Part shown: positions 1-8,341 of the stretch, piece by piece
Position numbering within the stretch: the first letter of the stretch is position 1
Layout: each line of letters starts with the position of its first letter
Source: Flavobacterium flavigenum
GTDB taxonomy: Bacteria; Bacteroidota; Bacteroidia; Flavobacteriales; Flavobacteriaceae
Length of the DNA stretch: 64,000 bases
Reading direction: 5' to 3'
Assembly: GCF_027111255.2 (NCBI RefSeq)
Contig: NZ_CP114285.2
Span: 3,906,001-3,970,000, forward strand
The notes under the pieces: model-generated
Database searches by the model: none
The model's input: only the letters and a program-made list of their open reading frames with translations
Told to the model about the DNA's origin: nothing
Program-made: the position numbers and the translations under genes

Positions 1-182
1 ACAATCCACCCTGATCGGGCTGCAAAAACGGCATTTCGACCTTCTCCTTCAGCAGGGAAAAGTATGGTTCCGGAGTTTAATTTTTCAAGCTGTTCTTTTA
101 GGTAATTGTTAGGTTCTTCGCCATAAGCAAATTCTTCGTTACTGTAGCGATCGTCCCATCTTTGGGTCCAAGGGCTTGTCAT
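1..182 (-). CDS. Class I SAM-dependent methyltransferase, N-terminal part (cut by window edge)
   Basis: Sixty codons read leftward from an ATG at 180-182 and run off the window. The start MTSPWTQRWDDRYS followed by FAYGEEPNNYL is typical of small TehB/thiopurine-methyltransferase-like enzymes. ILFPAEGEGRNAVFAA at about residues 41-56 is SAM-binding motif I, with the acidic/glycine loop of the Rossmann fold. A cytosolic small-molecule methyltransferase is likely, but the substrate cannot be told from this fragment. A terminator at 242-277 separates it from the next gene upstream, so it probably has its own promoter in 183-241. The family assignment is fairly safe; the function is open. Confidence 0.75.
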   Translation of the reverse strand, partial: MTSPWTQRWDDRYSNEEFAYGEEPNNYLKEQLEKLNSGTILFPAEGEGRNAVFAARSGWI

Positions 183-241
183 TTTATTAGTTTATTTTTA
201 AAATTTAATTTCAAACTCAAAATATATAAACCTTCATAAAA

Positions 242-277
242 AAGAGCTTCTGAAATCAATCAAAAGCTCTTTTTTTA
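242..277 (-). terminator. Rho-independent terminator
   Basis: AAGAGCTT (242-249) pairs with AAGCTCTT (264-271), loop 14 nt, with A/T runs on both sides. On the minus strand it ends the small gene at 310-675; the T-run on the plus side makes it potentially bidirectional. Confidence 0.7.
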
Positions 278-309
278 TGTGTTATTTATATTTAGGTATG
301 GTTTTAATC

Positions 310-675
310 TTAACCAATAAATTTTGTTGTACCGTTATGTATGTCAATTTCTGCAAAATTGTGTTTTCCCATAACGATAAGCAGTTTGTTTGCATTATAG
401 CCAACATATCGAATTTCGGGATTTCCATTTTTAGGTTTTCCACAAACAGAAATTACATTTGTCTGCCATTTAAGCTTACTTCTTTTATAAGCAGATATCG
501 TTTGCAGATCATTTTCAACATAATAAACAATGTTGTTTTTTTTAATTCCTCTTTTTTGTGTTTTGGAAAAATTAATTTCTGAATTTTTTGAAATTAAAGC
601 GTCATTAAATTTTTCAGCAATACCTGTTTGAGTTACAAAAAAGGTTAACATGGATAATTTTAAAAATGGTATCAT
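310..675 (-). CDS. Hypothetical protein, 121 aa
   Basis: I do not recognise this protein. The ORF has a good Bacteroidota -7 element (TATATTTG, minus strand, 706-713) about 30 bp before the ATG and a terminator just after the stop, which supports a real monocistronic gene. The N-terminus (MIPFLKLSMLTFFVTQTGIA) could be a short hydrophobic leader or secretion signal. The rest is polar and beta-rich, with alternating patterns such as LLIVMGKHNFAEIDI near the C-terminus. There is no catalytic motif, cysteine cluster or membrane segment beyond the leader. An alternative start is the Met at residue 9. Function unknown. Confidence 0.6.
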   Translation of the reverse strand: MIPFLKLSMLTFFVTQTGIAEKFNDALISKNSEINFSKTQKRGIKKNNIVYYVENDLQTISAYKRSKLKWQTNVISVCGKPKNGNPEIRYVGYNANKLLIVMGKHNFAEIDIHNGTTKFIG

Positions 676-705
676 TTGGATAGAATTTGGGGTTCATAAT
701 CGCTT

Positions 706-713
706 CAAATATA
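706..713 (-). promoter_or_regulatory. Promoter -7 element of the 310-675 gene
   Basis: Minus-strand TATATTTG matches the Bacteroidota -7 consensus TAnnTTTG exactly and lies about 30 bp upstream of the ATG. No convincing TTG is present at the -33 position. Confidence 0.6.
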
Positions 714-1067
714 ACTAATTATAGTATATAATTGTGTTTTTGAAAGAAAAAAAATACCTGATTTAGAAATTATGAAAAAGGTAAAAATATGTAAGTTAAT
801 TTCGAAGAAAGATTTATTTTATTAGGAAAAAATATCATATTCTCTATTTTTTGTTTTTTACAAATAAAAAATAGAAGTCTGTAATATTTCTTTGATGGAA
901 TATTCGCTGTAAATCAATACCATTCATCAATTAATTGGTAAAACCCCATTAATGTCCAGCATGCAAAACATACTGTAAATGCCAATATATTTAACAATAA
1001 AATCTTGTGATTGCGATAGTGAATTTATATGTATTTTTTTGGCAAAAACAAATACTATAACGTAGTT

Positions 1068-1091
1068 AAAACTGCTAAGGCAGTTTTTTTT
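1068..1091. terminator. Hairpin terminator after the response regulator
   Basis: AAAACTGC (1068-1075), loop TAAG, GCAGTTTT (1080-1087) followed by more T on the plus strand. It sits 30 bp beyond the stop of the minus-strand response regulator, where the flanking A-rich stretch gives a short T tail, so it probably works for that gene. Confidence 0.6.
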
Positions 1092-1118
1092 AAAATTACG
1101 TATTTATACGCATGTAAT

Positions 1119-1778
1119 CTATAGTAAAGAATATTCAGCTGCTTTATTAGATAATTCCATTAAGTTTTTAACCTTTAGTTTTTTCATTAAATTAAAACGG
1201 TGTACTTCAGCAGTACGTTTACTGATATCTAATGCTTCAGCAATTTCTTTATTTCCTTTTCCTGATAATAAGAGAGTCAAAATTTCTTTTTCTCTTTTGG
1301 TGATCATCATTTCTTCACCCAAATTTTGTTTTGGTTCTGCTGAAAGTGAAGAATTAGTTAACTGGCCAATTAAAATAGAAGAGATATCTCCGCTGAAATA
1401 TTTGCCGCCATTGGCTACTGTATGCAATGCTTTCATGAATTCATCTTTGCTGGAACCTTTCAGCAAATAACCGTCAGCACCAGCTTTTATAGATTTTAAT
1501 ACATATTCCTCAGATTCATGCATCGAAAGCATAATAATTTTTACAGTGTTATTATCGTTTCTAAGTTTTTCTACTACTTCAATACCGGTTAAGTTGGGCA
1601 TACGGATATCTACTATAAGTAAATCGGGTTTGCTGGCAGTAACAACTTCAAGCGCATCGGCACCATCAATTGCCTCCCCAACAACTTCTATGTTTGCTTC
1701 ATTTTCAAGTAAAGATTTGATTCCGTCTCTTACAAAAACATGGTCGTCTGCTAGTACAACCCGAATAATATCCCCCAT
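1119..1778 (-). CDS. NarL/FixJ-type DNA-binding response regulator
   Basis: This is a 219-aa two-domain regulator. The receiver domain spans about residues 4-120, with acidic pocket D11-D12, phospho-acceptor D57 in LLIVDIRMP, and K107 in GYLLKGSS. The LuxR/NarL helix-turn-helix is at about 158-215 (TKREKEILTLLLSGKGNKEIA, then DISKRTAEVHR). It should bind DNA as a dimer after phosphorylation by a histidine kinase. No kinase is encoded nearby, so it is an orphan regulator here. It is flanked by terminators at 1068-1091 and 1887-1916, so it is its own transcription unit. The family call is firm; the regulon is unknown. Confidence 0.93.
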   Translation of the reverse strand: MGDIIRVVLADDHVFVRDGIKSLLENEANIEVVGEAIDGADALEVVTASKPDLLIVDIRMPNLTGIEVVEKLRNDNNTVKIIMLSMHESEEYVLKSIKAGADGYLLKGSSKDEFMKALHTVANGGKYFSGDISSILIGQLTNSSLSAEPKQNLGEEMMITKREKEILTLLLSGKGNKEIAEALDISKRTAEVHRFNLMKKLKVKNLMELSNKAAEYSLL

Positions 1779-1886
1779 ATTCTACTTAATTTTGATTCTA
1801 AATTTTTACGTATATTCATCTAAAACGAACTGCTAAGATACGTAATTTTTAAATTAAGAAATTAGTTAATTGAAAAATGATGTGTA

Positions 1887-1916
1887 TAAAAAAACCGATA
1901 CTTAAAGCATCGGTTT
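1887..1916 (-). terminator. Rho-independent terminator after the U32 gene
   Basis: AAACCGAT (1892-1899) pairs with ATCGGTTT (1909-1916). Reading leftward the hairpin is followed by a run of seven T, directly after the stop of the U32-family gene. Confidence 0.8.
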
Positions 1917-1921
1917 GTATT

Positions 1922-3790
1922 TTAGTGAAAATGATCTTCTTCAATCTCAAATTCCGCATCTTTTTCCCAGATTTCCATTTCGCAGGGCTTGCAATTGAAT
2001 TTTAGTTTGTATTCTAATTCGCCCTGTTTTAATACTAATGGTTCTTTAACTTTGGTACCTACAATGTCCTTTTGGTGTATCGGACATTTTTTTAATTCGT
2101 ATTTAATGCAATATTTTGTGGTCATTACACGAGATTTTCCTGGGTCCCATTGTAATTCGAATGCTTTTTCGATTTCGGTAACACCGTGGCGTTCGTAAAA
2201 TTTACGAGCTGTTTTGTTGGAAACGTTGTACATAAAATCCAGTTTCGTTTCCGGATAAGGATGCGACGTTTTCACCAATTGATGTTCTTCACGTTTGTAA
2301 TTTGCCAAACGAATTTCTGATAATTGTTCGAAAACATTTCTTCGCATTTCGTTGATTTTCGAAATAGGAAGGAACCAGTTTTGAGAAAACACAACATCAA
2401 TTTCATCGGCGCTGTAAGGTGTGAAACCTGTTTTTGCCAATTGCACTTTGAAGTTTTCTGCAATTGATTCACCGTTTTTTGTTTGTTCTTTTGGATGCTC
2501 TAATTTTACGGTGCTTACGTTTCCGTCTTCATCGGTTGCGATTAATTCGAAACCATTTTCGTTTTCGGTAAGCAGTAAAGTTGTTCCGATTTTACGGATG
2601 GCGCTGTCTTCTCTTTCAACAATTTTGATAAAAGCAGTATCGTTGTTGCGATAAATGAAAGTTCCGTCTTTGATTTCTTTTAAAACGTTTGGATACACTT
2701 TTCCGTTTTCGGCTTTGTTTACATAAATTCCGTCTGCTTCATTGTTTTCGTTGATGAAGCAAAGTCCGTCACCGTTGTTTAGTAATTCGCCGTTTTCGAT
2801 TTCGTAAGCACCTCCGATAGTTCGGATTAGTTTACCAATATACTGTCCTTTTGATTTTGGACTTTCCCAGGAACCAATACTAGCGTGTCTTTCGTTTACG
2901 AAATAATCAGTATAACCACGGTTGAAAGTTCTGTTTAAAGAGGAGTCGAAAGTATACGTACATTTTCCGGAAGAAGCTTTAGTGTATTTGTCGCTTCCTT
3001 CTAAATAACTGTCTAATTTCTGACGTAAATAGGATACGTTGTTTTTAACATAAGCCACATCTTTAAGACGGCCTTCAATTTTAAAAGAAACAATTCCGGC
3101 TTCAATTAAATTCGGAATCTGATCTGAAACGTCTAAATCTTTTATAGAAAGCAAGTGACTGTTTTTGATTAAAGTCTCTCCGTTTCCGTCAATTAAGTTA
3201 TACGGTAAACGACAATTTTGGGCGCAGGAACCACGATTGGCGCTGCGTTCCCCGTTTGCCACACTCATGTAACAGTTTCCGCTAAATGACACACATAATG
3301 CTCCGGTTACGAAGAATTCCAGTTCAACATCAGCATGATCGTATATTTCTTTAATTTGATGCAAATTCAGTTCACGTGCTAAAACCACACGTTTGATTCC
3401 CGCATCTTTAAGGAATTTTATTTTGTCTTTGTCACGATTATTGGCCTGAGTACTGGCGTGAAGTACAATAGGAGGCAAGTCCATTTCCATAATCGCCATA
3501 TCCTGAATAATCAGGGCATCAACACCAATGTCGTATAATTCCCAAATCATTGAACGACACGTTTCAAGTTCGTTGTCGTACAAAATGGTGTTCATTACCA
3601 CAAAAACCTGAGCGTAAAATAAGTGTGCATATTTTACCAATGCCGCAACATCTTCAATAGAGTTGTTGGCATTAGATCGGGCTCCGAATTGTGGCGCTCC
3701 AATATATACTGCATCTGCACCGCTGTTAATAGCTGCCATTCCGCCAATTAAATCCCTGGCCGGAGCTAATATTTCTATTTTCTTCTTCAT
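1922..3790 (-). CDS. Peptidase U32 family protein (RlhA/TrhP-type RNA hydroxylase-like)
   Basis: A protein of about 622 aa beginning MKKKIEILAPARD. I prefer the ATG at 3788-3790 to a GTG ten codons upstream, because a -7-like element lies just before that GTG. The N-terminal TIM-barrel-like domain carries the U32 signature: FVTGALCVSFSGNCYMS, then GSCAQNCRLPY. These cysteines, with YCIKYELKKCP and FNCKPCE near the C-terminus, are candidate iron-sulfur ligands. Characterised relatives (RlhA/YdcP, TrhP/YegQ) are needed for hydroxylation of 23S rRNA C2501 or tRNA U34 using prephenate; true protease activity is doubtful. The length is closer to RlhA than to TrhP. The exact RNA target is inference. 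Confidence 0.85.
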   Translation of the reverse strand: MKKKIEILAPARDLIGGMAAINSGADAVYIGAPQFGARSNANNSIEDVAALVKYAHLFYAQVFVVMNTILYDNELETCRSMIWELYDIGVDALIIQDMAIMEMDLPPIVLHASTQANNRDKDKIKFLKDAGIKRVVLARELNLHQIKEIYDHADVELEFFVTGALCVSFSGNCYMSVANGERSANRGSCAQNCRLPYNLIDGNGETLIKNSHLLSIKDLDVSDQIPNLIEAGIVSFKIEGRLKDVAYVKNNVSYLRQKLDSYLEGSDKYTKASSGKCTYTFDSSLNRTFNRGYTDYFVNERHASIGSWESPKSKGQYIGKLIRTIGGAYEIENGELLNNGDGLCFINENNEADGIYVNKAENGKVYPNVLKEIKDGTFIYRNNDTAFIKIVEREDSAIRKIGTTLLLTENENGFELIATDEDGNVSTVKLEHPKEQTKNGESIAENFKVQLAKTGFTPYSADEIDVVFSQNWFLPISKINEMRRNVFEQLSEIRLANYKREEHQLVKTSHPYPETKLDFMYNVSNKTARKFYERHGVTEIEKAFELQWDPGKSRVMTTKYCIKYELKKCPIHQKDIVGTKVKEPLVLKQGELEYKLKFNCKPCEMEIWEKDAEFEIEEDHFH

Positions 3791-3926
3791 TTCTAAAACT
3801 TTAGCTTTTGTGGTATTCACGAAAAAAAGTGTGCAAAGGTCTTATAAAATATTTGAGATTGCTAATGCTGAAGCGATTTTTTTGAAATTGTTAACTTGAA
3901 TGAGATGATAATGTGTGAAATTATGT

Positions 3927-4385
3927 TTACTGGTGTAACTTATTATATTCGTTTCTTTCTTCATTAGAGAAATAAAATTTAAATCCTGTTTGTTTTAATT
4001 CTATATCAAAATCTCTTTTTATTAAAAAATCATCTTCTAGTGCAATAACCACAAAAAGTTCGAGACAAAATAATAGTATTGCAATCGATTGTATAACCCA
4101 TAAAAAAGGTTTTTGAAATTTGATTTCAATAATGTATCTGTTTACGAAATATAATGTACCTAATACAGCTATAAAATAAATTATCAAGTCAAAAATTAAC
4201 TCCACTACGAAAAATTGCTCCGTTATAGAAGTATAAAATACCGGAGATTTATAAATTAATGGAAATCCGTACATAACTCCATCCGCACCATCGATAACAT
4301 CAACAATCCACCATTTTGTAAAAAGTATAAAACAGATAAATGTTAGTGGTAAAGCTAAAGATAAAAGTCTTTTTTTGCTCCTCAT
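3927..4385 (-). CDS. Hypothetical membrane protein, 152 aa
   Basis: Three predicted transmembrane helices: about residues 7-31 (SLALPLTFICFILFTKWWIV), 67-88 (FDLIIYFIAVLGTLYFVN) and 95-118 (FLWVIQSIAILLFCLELFVV). A polar loop of about 35 residues lies between the first two. The C-terminus is short and charged. I find no family motif. It sits 14 bp downstream of the beta-barrel gene on the same strand, so the two may be co-transcribed, which hints at an envelope role but no more. Start ATG at 4383-4385, with no better alternative nearby. Confidence 0.65.
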   Translation of the reverse strand: MRSKKRLLSLALPLTFICFILFTKWWIVDVIDGADGVMYGFPLIYKSPVFYTSITEQFFVVELIFDLIIYFIAVLGTLYFVNRYIIEIKFQKPFLWVIQSIAILLFCLELFVVIALEDDFLIKRDFDIELKQTGFKFYFSNEERNEYNKLHQ

Positions 4386-4399
4386 TTTTATTTTTTGAA

Positions 4400-4990
4400 T
4401 TAATCTAAAGGAAAACTGTATCCGAAAGCAAATACTCCAGTTGATTGTTTTGCAGCTGGATGAAAGTAACCAGAAATTCCAATTTCAAAACTATGATTTC
4501 TACCTACGGCTAATCCTATGCCAAATGGAATGTGTAATAAAAAATCACTTTTGTTGAAATTAACATTTGGTGTAAACGTTTCAAATTTACCAGCCGAAGC
4601 TCCAATACCACTTTCAATAAATGGCGCAACCCATGGTATTGGTGCACAAAGACGAATTTTTCCTCCCATTAAAAAAGCATTAGTTGTTACTTTATACTGA
4701 GGTTGATTTTGAACGTTTTGATCTTGATCAACAGATTCAAAAATAGCACCAGCGTAGGGTCTTATACTAAACCATGATTTAATTCCTATAATATATTCAC
4801 CCTGCAGATAAAGTCCGCCGCCCATAACATCTACTTCATCCTGACTTCCATAGTCTTCGTTATAATAAGAACTGCTTGCTCCATAACCTATAGAAGCTTT
4901 TATGGATTTACCTGTTGTCTGTGCTTTTATCTGATTTGAAAATAATGTTATGAAAATAATAAAAATAAAACTGCGTAAAGTTGATTTCAT
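4400..4990 (-). CDS. Outer-membrane beta-barrel protein, secreted
   Basis: About 196 aa from the ATG at 4988-4990. The longer reading frame starting at 5095 runs back through a promoter and a terminator, so it is not the start. The sequence begins with a signal peptide (SFIFIIFITLFSNQIKAQ, cleavage likely after KAQ). Alternating amphipathic strands with many aromatic and glycine residues follow, ending FAFGYSFPLD, a typical terminal beta-strand. It resembles small porin-like or opacity-type barrels (OmpW/Ail size, eight strands). A promoter (TTG-N19-TACTTTCG) lies just upstream. Specific function unknown. Confidence 0.75.
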   Translation of the reverse strand: MKSTLRSFIFIIFITLFSNQIKAQTTGKSIKASIGYGASSSYYNEDYGSQDEVDVMGGGLYLQGEYIIGIKSWFSIRPYAGAIFESVDQDQNVQNQPQYKVTTNAFLMGGKIRLCAPIPWVAPFIESGIGASAGKFETFTPNVNFNKSDFLLHIPFGIGLAVGRNHSFEIGISGYFHPAAKQSTGVFAFGYSFPLD

Positions 4991-5016
4991 AAAGATTTTG
5001 TTTTGAAATAATGGCG

Positions 5017-5047
5017 CGAAAGTAAGATTATTTTTAATTTTAGCAAA
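5017..5047 (-). promoter_or_regulatory. Promoter of the beta-barrel gene
   Basis: Minus strand TTTG (5044-5047), 19-bp spacer, TACTTTCG (5017-5024), one mismatch from TAnnTTTG. Its position 25-30 bp before the ATG at 4990 fixes that ATG as the start. Confidence 0.65.
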
Positions 5048-5050
5048 TAA

Positions 5051-5088
5051 AAAACCGCCCAATCCGAAGACCAGGCGGTTCTCAAAAA
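5051..5088 (-). terminator. Rho-independent terminator
   Basis: AACCGCC (5053-5059) pairs with GGCGGTT (5074-5080). Leftward it is followed by a T-run, ending transcription from the gene at 5111-5566. The -33 box of the next gene overlaps its distal end. Confidence 0.8.
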
Positions 5089-5110
5089 AAAGCATGAATC
5101 GATCGATCGA

Positions 5111-5566
5111 TTAATTGGCTTTCATTTTAATTAATGACAAAGTATTTTGAATACTGTTCAATTGTTTTGAAACGATGTTAACCTGATTGTATTCAAGATG
5201 GTTTTCTTCCAGTGCTTTTTTGTATTTTTCGATAGCAGCTTCTTCTCCGGTAACGCAGGCATTGATAATTGCTTCTGTATCTCCGCCTGTAAAAGAAGAT
5301 TTAATGTCAATCCAGGTTCTGTGAAGTGCTCCTAATGGTCCTCCGCCAGAAGTGTCTGTTGATTTTCCAAGTTTGTTGATTTCATCTTGCAATTCAACAA
5401 TAAATAAGGCTCTTTCACGTGCGAATTCAAGAAATTCAGTTTTCATTGCAGCATTTTCTACATGCTCGGCTGCGTTGGTATAACCTAGTTTTCCGTCTTC
5501 AAGAATTGAAATTAATCCTTCTAAAGTTTTAACTGCTTCTTTTGTAGTTTCATCTGTATGTATCAT
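5111..5566 (-). CDS. PA2169/DUF2383 four-helix-bundle protein
   Basis: This 151-aa, highly helical acidic protein matches the PA2169 family (DUF2383), a ferritin-like four-helix bundle. Its recognisable features are the N-terminal AVKTLEGLISILEDGKLGY, then FLEFARERALFIVELQDEI, a glycine-rich linker TSGGGPLGALHRTWIDIKS and a last helix EYNQVNIVSKQLNSIQNTL. No metal ligand pattern is obvious. Members are often stress or stationary-phase induced, but their biochemical role is not established. It has no signal peptide, so it is cytoplasmic. It is monocistronic, with a terminator immediately after the stop. Confidence 0.85.
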   Translation of the reverse strand: MIHTDETTKEAVKTLEGLISILEDGKLGYTNAAEHVENAAMKTEFLEFARERALFIVELQDEINKLGKSTDTSGGGPLGALHRTWIDIKSSFTGGDTEAIINACVTGEEAAIEKYKKALEENHLEYNQVNIVSKQLNSIQNTLSLIKMKAN

Positions 5567-5906
5567 GATGTTGATTTTTTAAAAATTATATATTACAAAG
5601 ATTAAAACTTATAACGTATTCTTTTTTACAGGATTAAATAAGTTATTTATAGAATTGTGGAATGGGAATTTTGAAACTATGCATTAGTTTTTTCAGAATA
5701 CAGAAAAATGCTTTGTGGGAAATATTGGAATTTCTTAATATACCGTAAGGAATAGAAGTCAAAAGCCGGAGCCGGACGAAGGAAAGTGAGAACTTGTAAC
5801 GTATTATAGCCCGTCTGGAGGGGATACGCCCATAAAAAAAACAGCTCAAAGTATAAAGTGATGAAACTTTAAACCTTAAGCCGTTTTAATAAAAAAGATT
5901 ATACTG
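5567..5906. other. 340-bp intergenic region with degenerate repeats
   Basis: Between the aminotransferase stop (5907) and the DUF2383 start. A 68-codon minus-strand ORF here has no family resemblance and overlaps repeat-like sequence, so I do not call it. The segment holds a GC-richer block at 5760-5833 unlike its surroundings, a 15-bp direct repeat (5606-5620 and 5791-5805, 14/15 identical), and a heptad pair AAACTTT/AAACCTT at 5864-5877. Confidence 0.5.
5743..5860 (-). repeat. Degenerate dispersed intergenic element
   Basis: Read on the minus strand this shows GGGCGTATCCCC, then GACGGGCTATAATACG, then CTTCGTCCGGCTCCGG, then a CTTCTATTCCTTACGG end. From memory this order resembles a GC-rich element (GGGCGT-CCC ... 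GGGCTAT-CGCT ... CTATCCCTAACG) scattered between genes in many Flavobacterium genomes. I cannot confirm by search. This copy looks decayed and is non-coding. Confidence 0.4.
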
Positions 5907-7097
5907 TTATGCAGTCAAAGCTTCTTTGATTCTGCGTAATGCTTCTGTTAAAATATCGTTGCTTGTTGCATAAGAGAAACGGATACAGTTTGGATTTCCG
6001 AAAGCGTCTCCTGTTACAGTTGCTACGTTTGCTTCTGCTAAAAGGTACATAGAAACATCGTTTGCATCTTTAATTTCGTGCCCTTTTAATGTTTTTCCGA
6101 AGAAAGAAGAAACGTCTGGGAATACGTAGAACGCTCCTTCCGGAACGTTGATTTTTACACCCGGAATTTCTTTTAATAAACCAACCACTAAATCCCTACG
6201 TCCGTGGAAAGCCTGAACCATTTCGTTTAATACACTTGGATCAGCATCTACAGCTGTAATTGTAGCTCTTTGTGCAACAGAATTTGCACCAGAAGTTACT
6301 TGTCCCTGAATTTTTGTACATGCTTTTGCGATAAACTCCGGAGCTCCGATGTAACCAATTCTGTATCCTGTCATGGCGAATGCTTTTGCAACTCCGTTTA
6401 CAGTAATTGTTTTTTCTAACATTCCCGGGATAGAACCGATACTGCAGAACGTTCCTGAGAAATTGATGTGTTCATAGATTTCGTCCGCAACTACGTAAAT
6501 ATTTGGGTGTTTTTCTAACACTTTAGCTAAAGCTGTTAATTCTTCTCTGCTGTAAACAGATCCTGAAGGATTACATGGAGAAGAGAACCACATCATTTTT
6601 GTTTTTGGTGTGATGGCAGCTTCTAATTGCTCAGGAGTGATTTTGAAATCTGTTTCTACTGAAGTTGGAACTTCAACAGGAACTCCGCCTGAAAGTTTTA
6701 CGATTTCGAAATAAGAAACCCAGTATGGTGCTGGTAAAATTACCTCGTCACCATCGTTTAACATTACTTGTGCAATGTTGTATAATGATTGTTTTGCTCC
6801 TGTAGAAACTACAATCTGAGATGGTTTGTATTCTAAACCATTGTCTCTTTTGAATTTTCTGCAGATAGCTTCTTTTAAATCCTGGTATCCGTCAACAGGA
6901 GAATATGTACTGTAATTGTCGTCGATTGCTTTTTTTGCAGCTTCTTTGATGAAGTCAGGCGTATTGAAATCAGGCTCACCTAAACTTAAACTGATAATGT
7001 CTTTTCCTTGTGCTTTTAGCTCACGGGCTAATGCAGCCATCGCTAAAGTCTGCGAAGTAGCTAAATTGTTAATTCTGTCTGAAAGAATATGGTTCAT
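5907..7097 (-). CDS. Class I/II PLP-dependent aminotransferase (aspartate aminotransferase-like)
   Basis: 396 aa, full length for fold-type I aminotransferases of subgroup I-beta. Visible motifs: SLGEPDFNTPDF near residue 40 (substrate loop), STGAKQSLYN (PLP phosphate region), SPCNPSG (about 175-181), VVADEIYEHINF with the Asp that pairs with the pyridine nitrogen, and VNGVAKAFAMTGYRIGY carrying the Schiff-base lysine (about K239). A C-terminal CIRFSYATS supplies the substrate-carboxylate arginine. It most likely interconverts aspartate and oxaloacetate with glutamate/2-oxoglutarate; prephenate or aromatic activity is possible in this subgroup. Cytosolic. It lies 66 bp downstream of the desaturase gene, same strand, with no clear terminator between. 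Confidence 0.92.
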   Translation of the reverse strand: MNHILSDRINNLATSQTLAMAALARELKAQGKDIISLSLGEPDFNTPDFIKEAAKKAIDDNYSTYSPVDGYQDLKEAICRKFKRDNGLEYKPSQIVVSTGAKQSLYNIAQVMLNDGDEVILPAPYWVSYFEIVKLSGGVPVEVPTSVETDFKITPEQLEAAITPKTKMMWFSSPCNPSGSVYSREELTALAKVLEKHPNIYVVADEIYEHINFSGTFCSIGSIPGMLEKTITVNGVAKAFAMTGYRIGYIGAPEFIAKACTKIQGQVTSGANSVAQRATITAVDADPSVLNEMVQAFHGRRDLVVGLLKEIPGVKINVPEGAFYVFPDVSSFFGKTLKGHEIKDANDVSMYLLAEANVATVTGDAFGNPNCIRFSYATSNDILTEALRRIKEALTA

Positions 7098-7163
7098 TAT
7101 AAAAAATTTAATTGCTCTTAATTGCTGTTTTTTAAGAGAGGTTATTAATAGATTTTAGTGTTG

Positions 7164-8258
7164 TTATGCAAACTCAGGTTTTGCTCCGAGATCTTTTAAA
7201 TGCTTGTAATGAGCCCAGATTGCGCCTCTCATGGTCTTGAATTCATAATAAGGCAAATTGCATTCTTTGGCTGTTTGTTTTACGATTTCAGCAATTTTTC
7301 CGTAGTGGATATGGCTGATATTTGGAAAAATATGATGCTCGATCTGATGATTTAATCCGCCGGTAAACCAGTTTACGATTTTGTTTTTTGGAGCAAAGTT
7401 AGCTGTAGTGTACAATTGGTGAATTGCCCAGGTATTTTCAATTTCCCCTTCTTCATTTGGAACTGGATTTGAAGTTTCCTCAACAACGTGTGCCAATTGA
7501 AAAACGATACTCAAAATTAATCCGGCAGTATAATGCATCACAAAAAAACCAACTACTACTTTCCACCATGTTACACCTAAAACCATTGGTAAAACCATCC
7601 AGATCATTGCGTAGATAATTTTTGTAATGACCAAAACGGTCCATAGTTTGGTTGGACTTTGTGGAGCTCCGTATGATAATTTTCTTTTTATATAATCTTT
7701 CATTTGCTTAAAATCGGTTGTTAAAGCCCAATTAAAAGTCAGTAATCCGTATAAAAAGAAAGAATAATAATGTTGGAATTTATGAAAACGACGCCATTCT
7801 GCATTTTGCGTAAAGCGAATAATTCTGCCGGCATCCAAATCTTCATCATGACCGTGAATATTGGTATAAGTATGGTGCAGTACATTATGCTGAACCTGCC
7901 AGTTATGAACATTTCCGGCCAGAATATAAATGCTTCCGCCCATGATTTTATTGATCCATGATTTAGAAGAATAAGAGCCGTGATTTCCATCATGCATTAC
8001 ATTCATTCCAATTCCTGCCATAGCGATTCCCATGACAATGTTTAATAATAGTTGAGCCCAGAAAGGCATATCAATTGCCAGAATTAAAAAATAAGGCGTA
8101 AGAAAAACAGAAAAAAGAATAATCGCCTTTAAGTGTAACTTCCAGTTTCCGGTTTTTTGGATATTGTTTTCCTTGAAGTAATTGTTTACCCGTGAGTTAA
8201 GTGTTCTGAAAAACTTAAGATTATCCTGCTTTGAAAATGTTGGTGCGGTATTATTCAT
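7164..8258 (-). CDS. Membrane fatty acid (acyl-lipid) desaturase, front-end type
   Basis: 364 aa with hydrophobic pairs at about 45-85 and 195-255 and three histidine boxes: HDGNHGS, HNVLHH, and NHQIEHH. The Gln in place of the first His of the last box is characteristic of front-end (delta-5/delta-6 type) desaturases. Unlike eukaryotic front-end enzymes it has no cytochrome b5 domain, so electrons must come from a separate donor. The di-iron centre inserts a double bond into membrane acyl chains, probably for fluidity at low temperature. A good divergent promoter lies upstream. Regiospecificity cannot be read from sequence. Confidence 0.9.
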   Translation of the reverse strand: MNNTAPTFSKQDNLKFFRTLNSRVNNYFKENNIQKTGNWKLHLKAIILFSVFLTPYFLILAIDMPFWAQLLLNIVMGIAMAGIGMNVMHDGNHGSYSSKSWINKIMGGSIYILAGNVHNWQVQHNVLHHTYTNIHGHDEDLDAGRIIRFTQNAEWRRFHKFQHYYSFFLYGLLTFNWALTTDFKQMKDYIKRKLSYGAPQSPTKLWTVLVITKIIYAMIWMVLPMVLGVTWWKVVVGFFVMHYTAGLILSIVFQLAHVVEETSNPVPNEEGEIENTWAIHQLYTTANFAPKNKIVNWFTGGLNHQIEHHIFPNISHIHYGKIAEIVKQTAKECNLPYYEFKTMRGAIWAHYKHLKDLGAKPEFA

Positions 8259-8277
8259 ATTAATTTTAAATAGTTGT

Positions 8278-8310
8278 CAAAGGTAATTATTATAAATTTT
8301 CAATTTGCAA
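8278..8310 (-). promoter_or_regulatory. Promoter of the desaturase gene
   Basis: Minus strand TTG (8308-8310), 22-bp spacer, perfect -7 element TACCTTTG (8278-8285), about 20 bp before the ATG. Confidence 0.7.
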
Positions 8311-8341
8311 AATTGAGTTAAATATTTCAATCGTAAAGTAG

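Larger units (their letters stand above)
676..1118. other. 443-bp intergenic region
   Basis: AT-rich spacer between two minus-strand genes. It holds the promoter of the 310-675 gene (706-713) and the hairpin at 1068-1091 beyond the response-regulator stop. I see no ORF with coding character, no RNA gene and no clear repeat in the remaining 350 bp or so. Confidence 0.6.

Noticed and set aside
277..582. 101-codon plus-strand ORF opposite the 310-675 gene
   Set aside because: It lies antisense to the better-supported minus gene, which has a promoter and terminator in the right places.
5643..5849. 68-codon minus-strand ORF
   Set aside because: It overlaps the degenerate GC-rich repeat, has no family match I can see, no start signal and unusual composition for a coding gene here.
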